Below, piece by piece: positions 6,709-11,866 of a DNA stretch of 11,866 bases. The translations under genes and the position numbers were made by a program. Origin of the DNA: Fimenecus stercoravium (lineage in GTDB: Bacteria > Bacillota > Clostridia > Oscillospirales > Acutalibacteraceae); NCBI GenBank assembly GCA_018711545.1, contig DVIC01000073.1:1-11866 (forward strand). The letters run 5' to 3'. The notes under the pieces are model-generated. The model saw only the letters and a program-made list of their open reading frames with translations. It did no database searches and was not told the origin of the DNA. How positions within the stretch are numbered: the stretch's first letter is position 1; every line of letters starts with the position of its first letter.

Positions 6709-8124
6709 ATGCGCAGTATTGCCAAACTGATCCGGCGGTTTGCCGCGATTCTCGCGTTGAGCACACTGCTGCTGTTTATTGTCAATCTGCTGCTTTTGCT
6801 GCTTGTCGCCTGGCAGCAGACCTCCGCAACGGGCTCCTCGACAGGCCCGTGGACACTCGCGCGCGAAACTGCGGCGGCACTGCAAAAAACACAGAACGGC
6901 TACGTGCTGCCCGACGAAGCCGTAGCAGCCTTGCAGGCGGAAAATGCCTGGGCGATCTATATCGATAACACGACGATGACCGTGGTATGGCATTCGGAAA
7001 ATTTGCCCGCCGAGATCCCGACCGCATACACCGCATCCGACATCGCGGCGCTCACACGCGGGTATTTGCAGGATTACCCGACCGCAACAGGGGAATCCGA
7101 GGCAGGTCTTTTGGTGGCGGGCTTCCCGAAAGACCGCTACTGGAAACACATGTACCCGCTGTGGGACATGGAGCTGATCCGCAACGCGCCGTATCTTCTG
7201 TTGGCGGTGCTTGTTATCAATATCACGCTGATTTTATTGATCTATGTCGTCGCCAATTCCAAGCTGCTTCGTTCGGTTAAGCCCATCGCCGACGGTATTC
7301 GGGCGCTGCCGTCAGGCAAGGATGTTTATGTAAAGGAAAAAGGGCTTTTATCGGATCTTGCGGCAGATATCAACGGGACCTCCGAACTGCTGCGCACACA
7401 AAGGCAGGAATTGCGCAAGACGGAGCGCGCAAGGGCAAATTGGATCACCGGCGTGTCGCACGATATCCGCACGCCGCTCTCCATGGTCATGGGCTATGCC
7501 GGGCAGCTGGAGGAAAGCGAACGGCTCGCGCCGGAGGACCGCAAAAAAGCCGCCGTGATCCGTCAACAGAGCGTCCGTATCAGAAATTTAGTCAATGATC
7601 TGAACCTTGCCTCGAAGCTCGAATATAACATGCAGCCGCTGCACCTTGAAGCGATCAGCCCTGTCGCGCTGGCGCGGCAATGCGCTGCGGACTTTGTCAA
7701 CGCCGATCTGGAGGGAGATTATCCTCTCGAATACACCTGCGACGCCCAAGCGGATGCCGCGCGTATAAATGGAGACAAGGATCTGCTGTGCCGTGCCGTG
7801 CAGAATCTGCTTTCCAACGTGCAGGCGCACAATCCGGACGGCTGCCGCGTATTTGTCCGTGTCGCGGCGGACGAAAGCACCTGCCGTATTGCGGTGGAGG
7901 ATGACGGCGCAGGGCTTTCCGATGAACAGCTTGAGGCGCTGCAAAATACGCCGCATTATATGATGAGCGACGGCGGCACGACGGAGCCGCGGCACGGACT
8001 CGGACTTTTGATCGTGCGGCAGATCGTGCTTTCGCACGGCGGCGCGGTCACATTCACACACGGTAAGGCAGGCGGCTTTTGTGCGGAAATGACCTTCCCC
8101 GTTTGTAAACGCACCGACTGCTGA
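6709..8124 (+). CDS. Membrane sensor histidine kinase of the peptide-resistance system
   Basis: A 471-residue kinase with two membrane helices (about 10-34 and 161-183) that enclose an extracytoplasmic sensor of roughly 125 residues. A short HAMP-like linker follows (LLRSVKPIADGIRALPSG), then a coiled segment, the dimerisation/phosphoacceptor domain with H251 (SHDIRTPLSMVMGYA), and a complete HATPase domain: N-box NLLSNVQAHN (346-355), G1 EDDGAGL (377-383), G2 RHGLGLLIVRQI. It should phosphorylate the regulator encoded just upstream. The sensor has the pattern AIYID...VVWHSENLP...YLQDYPT...GLLVAGFPKDRYWK, which I associate from memory with clostridial kinases placed beside lantibiotic-type exporters; this is not verified. 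The sensor is much larger than the few-residue loop of BceS-like kinases, so it may bind the peptide or its effect directly. A strong terminator follows. Confidence 0.92.
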   Translation: MRSIAKLIRRFAAILALSTLLLFIVNLLLLLLVAWQQTSATGSSTGPWTLARETAAALQKTQNGYVLPDEAVAALQAENAWAIYIDNTTMTVVWHSENLPAEIPTAYTASDIAALTRGYLQDYPTATGESEAGLLVAGFPKDRYWKHMYPLWDMELIRNAPYLLLAVLVINITLILLIYVVANSKLLRSVKPIADGIRALPSGKDVYVKEKGLLSDLAADINGTSELLRTQRQELRKTERARANWITGVSHDIRTPLSMVMGYAGQLEESERLAPEDRKKAAVIRQQSVRIRNLVNDLNLASKLEYNMQPLHLEAISPVALARQCAADFVNADLEGDYPLEYTCDAQADAARINGDKDLLCRAVQNLLSNVQAHNPDGCRVFVRVAADESTCRIAVEDDGAGLSDEQLEALQNTPHYMMSDGGTTEPRHGLGLLIVRQIVLSHGGAVTFTHGKAGGFCAEMTFPVCKRTDC

Positions 8125-8145
8125 AACGCAGGAAACGGTACACAC

Positions 8146-8205
8146 AAGCAAGTCCCCGTGCAGTTTCGCACGGGGACTTGCTTTGCTGTTGTTTGTCTAT
8201 TTTTT
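8146..8205 (+). terminator. Terminator after the two-component operon
   Basis: A perfect 16-bp stem (8146-8161 with 8168-8183) and a 6-base loop are followed by a T-rich run (TGTTTGTCTATTTTT). It begins 21 bases after the kinase stop. The stem also lies just beyond the stop of the converging mini-gene, but the minus-strand side lacks a T-run, so termination there is less certain. Confidence 0.85.
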
Positions 8206-8334
8206 GTTTTCGCCGCCGGGGCCGTCGCGCCGGTCACTGCCGGCGGGCGGGTTTTCCATCCCTGTGGAGGTCCACTGGTTGTTCGTTGCGCTCTTGTTGT
8301 CGGATTTCTTTTTTTGAGATTTGTTCTTTGCCAT
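8197..8334 (-). CDS. 45-residue hydrophilic mini-protein, unknown function
   Basis: A 45-residue protein with no membrane helix, cysteine or recognisable domain. It has a lysine/asparagine/serine-rich N-terminal half (MAKNKSQKKKSDNK) and a glycine/proline/charged tail (GMENPPAGSDRRDGPGGE), so it is probably unstructured and basic. The ATG at 8334 is preceded by a good GAGGTGAG site at about 7 bases, the best evidence that the gene is real. A longer in-frame version starting near 8460 would run through the terminator of the upstream gene and is rejected. I do not recognise a named family; the DRRDGPGGE-like ending seems familiar from short clostridial hypothetical proteins, but this is from memory. 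Low complexity and size recall small spore-core proteins, though no known spore-protein motif is visible. It is probably monocistronic, with no clear promoter. Confidence 0.7.
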   Translation of the reverse strand: MAKNKSQKKKSDNKSATNNQWTSTGMENPPAGSDRRDGPGGENKK

Positions 8335-8406
8335 TGTTCTCACCTCACAAGCAGTATGCCCGCCGCGGCGGAAGATATGCACAGCTTTCTTTCGTGCAAT
8401 CGACAA

Positions 8407-8437
8407 AAAAGGAAAGGCAATGCACTGCCTTTCCTTT
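8407..8437 (-). terminator. Terminator of the nucleotidyltransferase/hydrolase operon
   Basis: A 12-bp stem (8408-8419 with 8426-8437) and a 6-base loop on the minus strand are followed by TTTTTT within CCTTTTTTGTCG. It lies 20 bases past the stop at 8457. It is a classical intrinsic terminator and separates this operon from the mini-gene downstream. Confidence 0.85.
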
Positions 8438-8456
8438 GAGATTCGAATCTGTACGC

Positions 8457-9596
8457 TCACAGCCCTGACGCTTTAAAAATCTTTTCCATCACTGCGGCGC
8501 TTTTTTCGTCCGCGTTCATAAGCGCTTCGCGCTTACGGGCAATGCTCTTATCTTTGGTAAAAGCGTACTGCAAAAGCCGCACGACCCAGAACACGGGCAG
8601 CAGAAACGGCGCTTTTTTAAGGATCGGATACTTTAGGTGCATATGTGAAAGCCGTGGGAAAGCAGCGGCAAGCAGCCGGCGCGGTTTGGATTTATGCGTG
8701 CGCGCGGCAGCGGCGGCTGCGTCCGCGTGCTGCACGGGCGGGCCTAACAGGATATAATTTTCCATAAGCAAAAGCGTTTCGCCCTTCGGCGCGCCGTCGA
8801 ACATTGCATGGTACAGCGCGCGCACCTTTTCGGCAAAGGCGTCAAGCCCCATTTCCCGAAACCGTGCGTCAAGGGCAGAAAAATCGAGCGCCGTTTTTTG
8901 CTCGAGCAAATACAGGTCCATCACCGGTCGGAAGCACGAACCCGCCGTGGTGTAGTGTTCCGCCAAATGTGCGAGCGTGTAGATATACAGTTCCTCGTCG
9001 GACATTTTGTATTCGTGCCCACCTAAAGGCTCGGCGCGCGCCCACGCGTCGAGGAAATGCGGGTACAAATCGTCCTCCTTTTGAAATAGCGCACGGTGCA
9101 GTTCCACCGTCAGAAAGGGCTTGCGCATATAAATGATATCCTTGCCGTTGTCCAGATGCAGGGAAAGACCGCACCCAAGCAGGATCTCCTGCGCGCGCTC
9201 GACGTCCGCTTCACGCACGAGCACGTCCATATCCACCATAAAGCGCATTTCCGCCGCCGGATACAGCGCTTTTACATGTGTACCCTTGAGCAGCATAAAA
9301 TCGATGCCCGCCGCATCAAACTTTTCGCGCAGGGCGCATAGGAAAGACTGCTGCGCCGTCTCGCGCAGAACCGCCGCCTGAAAGGATTTCCCGAGTCTTG
9401 CAAAGTCTTCGGCGGGCAGCGCATCTTTCTGGCTTTTCAGTGTCAGATACACCATGCTTTGCACACAGTTTCGCCGCGCAAGCCTGCAAACGGCGGAAAA
9501 ATCCGAAAATGTATTTGCGTCGGGCGCAGCAGTGCCGTGCAGCGCCGCGCGGACGACGGCGAGCAGATCCGCTTTGGTTTCCATGATCTTAGGCAT
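8457..9596 (-). CDS. Nucleotidyltransferase-fold protein (PF14907-like)
   Basis: A 379-residue soluble protein that looks like the 'uncharacterised nucleotidyltransferase' family (NTP_transf_5, PF14907). The core reads MLLKGTHVKALYP...MRFMVDMDVLV. This gives K104-G105, followed by the metal-binding pair D122 and D124, and a third candidate acidic residue E165 in TVELHRALF. A helical half follows with YTLAHLAEH (H210, H214) and FRPVMDLYLL (R223, D227), a family pattern. The C-terminus (about 330-379) is basic and partly hydrophobic. The substrate is unknown; relatives occur near cell-surface sugar or modified-peptide gene sets. The ATG at 9596 has GGAG about 10 bases upstream and overlaps the preceding gene by 8 bases (ATGCCTAA), so they are coupled. 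An internal ATG at 9584 has no ribosome binding site. Confidence 0.82.
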   Translation of the reverse strand: MPKIMETKADLLAVVRAALHGTAAPDANTFSDFSAVCRLARRNCVQSMVYLTLKSQKDALPAEDFARLGKSFQAAVLRETAQQSFLCALREKFDAAGIDFMLLKGTHVKALYPAAEMRFMVDMDVLVREADVERAQEILLGCGLSLHLDNGKDIIYMRKPFLTVELHRALFQKEDDLYPHFLDAWARAEPLGGHEYKMSDEELYIYTLAHLAEHYTTAGSCFRPVMDLYLLEQKTALDFSALDARFREMGLDAFAEKVRALYHAMFDGAPKGETLLLMENYILLGPPVQHADAAAAAARTHKSKPRRLLAAAFPRLSHMHLKYPILKKAPFLLPVFWVVRLLQYAFTKDKSIARKREALMNADEKSAAVMEKIFKASGL

Positions 9597-10521
9597 CTGT
9601 ATCCGTCTCCGTTTCCGTAAGTCGCAAAAGCGCGCAGATGGGGAAATGGTCGCTGGTATACACGCCGTCGCGCGTTTCGTTCAGCACACGGCAGGACTCT
9701 ACCGCAAAACCGGTCTTGGAAATAAGGATATAGTCGATGCAGTCCCGATCCAATTCCGTACCCCAGTTTTGATAGGTCGCGCCTTGCATGGTGTCCTCGG
9801 TTTGGTACTTCACGTCAAAAAAGCTCTCCGTCGCGCTTTGATACGTTTCGGAGTCCTCCTCGGCGTTCAAGTCCCCCATGAGCACGGCGGGGATGCCGCC
9901 GAATTCCTCTATTTTGTCCAGCACGACACCGATGCCGTTGATACGCGCTTCTTCGCTTTCATGGTCAAGGTGCGTGTTAAATACGGCGAACTGCGCGCCT
10001 GTCGCACGATCCTCTAAGATCACATAGCTGCAAATGCGGCTGAATGCCGCGTCCCAGCTTTTGCTCATCTGCTCAGGCGTTTCGGAAAGCCAAAACGAGC
10101 CGGAGTCGATCCGGTCATACAGATCGGTACGGTAAAATATGGGACAACCCTCGGAATTCACGGCGTTGTCACGGTATTCGATTACCGAACCGTACCCGGT
10201 CAGTACGTCGCAAAGGTAGTTGTACTGCCACTTGGTTGCTTCCTGAAAGCCGACGACACCGGGCGCAGCTTCGGCAACGCCGTCTACAAGCAGATCGGCG
10301 CGGTAAAACCAGCTTTTCTTGCCGAAATCAAGCGGATTGATGCACCGCAGATTGCAGCTCATCACCTGTACCTCGCCGGGCGCGGTCTGCACCGCGATGT
10401 CCACAGGCGCTTTGCTTGCCCGGTAATGCGGATAGTACCAGACAAACGATGCGCCGAACGCCAAAAGCAATGCGAGAATTATACCCGCAATGCCAAGCAC
10501 GATGCGTTTCCAAAGCTTCAT
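9589..10521 (-). CDS. Membrane-anchored endonuclease/exonuclease/phosphatase-family hydrolase
   Basis: A 310-residue protein with one N-terminal membrane helix (about 7-29, preceded by MKLWKR and followed by WYYPHYR), which should place the enzyme outside the membrane. The EEP fold is complete: N57 in MSCNLRC, E94 in GFQEAT, H184/D186/H187 in NTHLDHE, D217 and N219 in MGDLNAE, IDYILI (D263), and the final SDHFPI (D291, H292). Family members are metal-dependent phosphodiesterases acting on nucleic acids, inositol phosphates or sphingomyelin-like lipids; the substrate here cannot be read from sequence. The acidic tail TETETDTDA is short. The ATG at 10521 follows an AAGGGGTG site and a recognisable promoter 30 bases upstream. 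It is the first gene of a two-gene operon with the nucleotidyltransferase-fold protein. Confidence 0.88.
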   Translation of the reverse strand: MKLWKRIVLGIAGIILALLLAFGASFVWYYPHYRASKAPVDIAVQTAPGEVQVMSCNLRCINPLDFGKKSWFYRADLLVDGVAEAAPGVVGFQEATKWQYNYLCDVLTGYGSVIEYRDNAVNSEGCPIFYRTDLYDRIDSGSFWLSETPEQMSKSWDAAFSRICSYVILEDRATGAQFAVFNTHLDHESEEARINGIGVVLDKIEEFGGIPAVLMGDLNAEEDSETYQSATESFFDVKYQTEDTMQGATYQNWGTELDRDCIDYILISKTGFAVESCRVLNETRDGVYTSDHFPICALLRLTETETDTDA

Positions 10522-10551
10522 ACCAAAGACACCCCTTTATTTATTATCTGC

Positions 10552-10580
10552 ATTGTAGCACACCGTACACAAAAAGTCCA
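10552..10580 (-). promoter_or_regulatory. Promoter of the hydrolase/nucleotidyltransferase operon
   Basis: On the minus strand, -35 TGGACT (10580-10575), a 17-base spacer and -10 TACAAT (10557-10552), with TG one base before the -10 (extended form). The start codon lies 30 bases downstream. This is the best sigma-A-like promoter in the window. It begins only a few bases after the yebC terminator. Confidence 0.75.
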
Positions 10581-10583
10581 TGC

Positions 10584-10617
10584 AAAAAGCGGCACACTCC
10601 AAACGGAGCGCGCCGCT
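10584..10617 (-). terminator. Terminator of yebC
   Basis: A minus-strand 13-bp stem with two G-U pairs (10617-10605 with 10600-10588) and a 4-base loop ends in TTTTT (10588-10584, sharing one base with the stem). It begins 12 bases past the yebC stop. An upstream AGCGGCAC (10630-10623), overlapping the stop codon, can also pair perfectly with the same 3' arm over 8 bp, so two alternative stems exist. Both are followed by the same T-run, so both would terminate. Confidence 0.8.
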
Positions 10618-10629
10618 AAAAAGTGCCGC

Positions 10630-11367
10630 TTATTCGTAGTCGTCCTCGTTTTCCCAGTTGTGGTACACGGACTGGATGTCGTCGCTTTCCTCAAACATCT
10701 CCAGCATCCTGCCCATGTTCTGGATGTCCTCGGGCTTTTCGAGCTTCGTGTAGGTCGAGGGGATATATTCCACCTCAGCGGACAGGAGTTTGTAGCCCTT
10801 GTCGGTCAGATCGTCGCGCACAGCGCCCATATCGTTAGGCTCGGTGCGGATCTCATAAACGTCGCCGTCCGAAAGGAAGTCGGCGGCGCCTGCTTCCAGC
10901 GCATCCTCCATGAGTTTGTCCTCGTCGATGTCCTCTTTTTCGAGGATGAGCACGCCCTGGCGCGTGAACATAAACGAAACGCAGCCCGTTGTGCCCATGT
11001 TGCCGCCGAACTTGTCGAACGCATGGCGCACGTCTGCAGCGGTGCGGTTGCGGTTGTCGGTCAGCGCCTCAATGATGACGGCGATCCCCGAAGGCCCGTA
11101 GCCCTCGTAGACAACATCCTCATAGTTGTCGGCGTTGCCTTCGCCTGCCGCCTTTTTGATGATGCGCTCGATATTATCGTTCGGCACATTATTAGCCTTT
11201 GCCTTGGCAATGACGTCTTTGAGCTTGGAATTTGCCGCAGGGTCGGGACCGCCCGATTTTACGGCAACGGCGATCTCCCGCCCGATTTTGGTGAACACCT
11301 TGGCGCGCGCGTTATCGGTTTTTTCCTTTTTGCGCTTGATGGTGCTCCATTTGGAGTGTCCGGACAT
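10630..11367 (-). CDS. yebC: YebC/PmpR/TACO1-family protein
   Basis: A 245-residue cytoplasmic protein of full family length. It starts with the diagnostic MSGHSKWSTIKRKK and continues with KVFTKIGREIAVAVKSGG, the NNVPNDNIERIIKKA helix, the YEGYGPSGIAVIIEALTDNRNRT block and NMGTTGCVSFMF, all signature stretches. The acidic C-terminus ends WENEDDYE. YebC proteins were first described as DNA-binding transcription regulators. More recent work on the YebC/TACO1 family points to a role at the ribosome in relieving stalls at difficult sequences such as proline runs. Sequence alone does not choose between these. The ATG at 11367 is preceded by AAGGTGA at about 7 bases; in-frame codons reaching 11430 are unlikely because they overlap the promoter. 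It is probably transcribed alone. Confidence 0.96.
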   Translation of the reverse strand: MSGHSKWSTIKRKKEKTDNARAKVFTKIGREIAVAVKSGGPDPAANSKLKDVIAKAKANNVPNDNIERIIKKAAGEGNADNYEDVVYEGYGPSGIAVIIEALTDNRNRTAADVRHAFDKFGGNMGTTGCVSFMFTRQGVLILEKEDIDEDKLMEDALEAGAADFLSDGDVYEIRTEPNDMGAVRDDLTDKGYKLLSAEVEYIPSTYTKLEKPEDIQNMGRMLEMFEESDDIQSVYHNWENEDDYE

Positions 11368-11401
11368 AACTGTTTCACCTTCTTCAGAAATTACGCACAA
11401 T

Positions 11402-11430
11402 AGTGTAGCACAGGAATCCGTTTTGCGCAA
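11402..11430 (-). promoter_or_regulatory. Promoter of yebC
   Basis: On the minus strand, -35 TTGCGC (11430-11425), a 17-base spacer and extended -10 TGCTACACT (hexamer 11407-11402). The -10 ends 34 bases before the yebC ATG. The -35 is weak but begins with the TTG core. Confidence 0.6.
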
Positions 11431-11455
11431 GGGCTGGCGTAAAAAATCCCCGGTG

Positions 11456-11866
11456 CTATTCCCACAGCCTGGTCGAGGTGTCGCGCGCGTCCACGGCGCG
11501 CGCGGCGAGCGTTTCTAACGCGCTTTCGGGGAAATAGCCCGTTGCGGTGCGCCGCTCGGCGGCAGCAGAAAGGATGACAAAGGAGAGCTTCGCATTGCCG
11601 AGCCGCTGCTGTACGCGGTTCGCGCGAAATTCCGTCTGCTGCACGTCGCCGTAGCGCACGAAGCGCGTAGCTTTTTTGAAAATACCGCAGGTGTATTGAA
11701 ACCCGCGCTCTGCAAAGGCGAGCGATGTCGCGGCGGAAGCGAGCTTATGCGAAAGCGTGCCCCACAGCAGCAAAAATACCGCTGCCGCCGCGCCCCAAAG
11801 CGGGGAGAACGAGCCGATTAAGCCGAACGCCGCCAGCGCCCAGAGCAGGAGCACGAGCTGCTTTTG
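11456..11866 (-). CDS. C-terminal part of a bacterial PH-domain (DUF304/YdbT-like) membrane protein
   Basis: The frame is open from the window edge to TAG at 11458-11456, giving about 136 residues of C-terminus. The GTG at 11854 is likely an internal valine. The visible part opens with two close hydrophobic helices (roughly the first 30 residues: LVLLLWALAAFGLIG and AAAAVFLLLWG). It then has FAERGFQYTCGIFKKATRFVRYGDVQQTEFRANRVQQRLGNAKL, the typical bPH_2 (PF03703) pattern in which a 'G-x-x-x-R-x-x-x-I-P' type segment leads into a Q-x-x-E strand and an x-x-Q-R-x-x-G motif. Such proteins sit in the cytoplasmic membrane; B. subtilis YdbS/YdbT help resist some antimicrobial compounds. No clear terminator separates its stop from the yebC promoter about 26 bases away. 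The upstream half and operon context are outside the window. Confidence 0.72.
   Translation of the reverse strand, partial: QKQLVLLLWALAAFGLIGSFSPLWGAAAAVFLLLWGTLSHKLASAATSLAFAERGFQYTCGIFKKATRFVRYGDVQQTEFRANRVQQRLGNAKLSFVILSAAAERRTATGYFPESALETLAARAVDARDTSTRLWE

Noticed and set aside
7588..8151. 187-codon open frame on the minus strand
   Set aside because: Antisense to the kinase ATPase domain; no ribosome binding site and no domain seen.
8197..8334. Mini-protein as a small acid-soluble spore protein
   Set aside because: Size and composition fit loosely, but no alpha/beta- or gamma-type SASP signature is visible; left as unknown.
8335..8460. N-terminal extension of the mini-protein to 8460
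   Set aside because: It would be read through an intrinsic terminator stem and has no ribosome binding site, whereas the ATG at 8334 has a strong one.
10426..11403. Long open frame (325 codons) on the plus strand
   Set aside because: It lies antisense to yebC and to the start of the hydrolase gene, both with full family motifs and good ribosome binding sites. It crosses two promoters and a terminator and has no recognisable domain.
11431..11470. Possible terminator after the PH-domain gene
   Set aside because: A TTTTTT run exists on the minus strand, but the only flanking complement (GGCTG with CAGCC) makes a long open loop and encloses the run, so no standard intrinsic terminator forms.

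Overview
The window looks like chromosomal DNA of a GC-rich Firmicute, probably a gut-type clostridium (Oscillospirales-like). This rests on strong AGGAGG-type ribosome binding sites, tightly packed operons, a low-GC-Gram-positive style set of genes (RNase M5, a lantibiotic-type ABC exporter with its own two-component system) and GC-rich codon use. The genus cannot be fixed from the sequence alone. There is no sign of a phage, insertion sequence, CRISPR array, tRNA or rRNA, and no stretch over 300 bases lacks a gene.

Region 1 (1-3300, plus strand) is a translationally coupled housekeeping operon. It holds the 3' end of a probable comEC, then holA (DNA polymerase III delta subunit), rnmV (RNase M5-type Toprim protein) and an asparaginase-family protein. 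The last three are linked by ATGA overlaps. A strong GC-rich hairpin ends the operon and separates it from the converging operon that follows.

Region 2 (3298-8200) is the most informative part. A minus-strand operon encodes an ABC ATPase, two six-helix permeases and a small three-helix membrane protein. Facing away from it is a response regulator/histidine kinase pair on the plus strand. The ATPase carries a glutamate in place of the Q-loop glutamine, the 'E-loop' known from lantibiotic-immunity (LanF) and CprA-like ATPases. The layout matches a CprABC/CprRK-like module for sensing and resisting cationic antimicrobial peptides or lantibiotics. The shared 159-bp divergent region holds a perfect 7-bp direct repeat with 11-bp period, a good candidate site for the OmpR-type regulator. 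The small membrane protein at the operon end is the least explained part.

Region 3 (8146-10580, mostly minus strand) contains a 45-residue hydrophilic, glycine/proline-ended mini-protein of unknown role. Next to it is a two-gene operon of a membrane-anchored endonuclease/exonuclease/phosphatase-fold hydrolase and a PF14907-like nucleotidyltransferase-fold protein, with a recognisable promoter and terminator.

Region 4 (10584-11866, minus strand) holds yebC with its own promoter and terminator, and the C-terminal part of a bacterial PH-domain (DUF304/YdbT-like) membrane protein that runs off the end of the window.

Three promoters (two-component system, hydrolase operon, yebC) share an extended -10 box of the form TGCTACA(A/C)T, which supports their assignment. 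No wholly new system is proven here. The best leads are the peptide-resistance module with its extra small membrane protein, the mini-protein at 8197-8334, and the asparaginase-like protein that lacks the usual active-site lysine.
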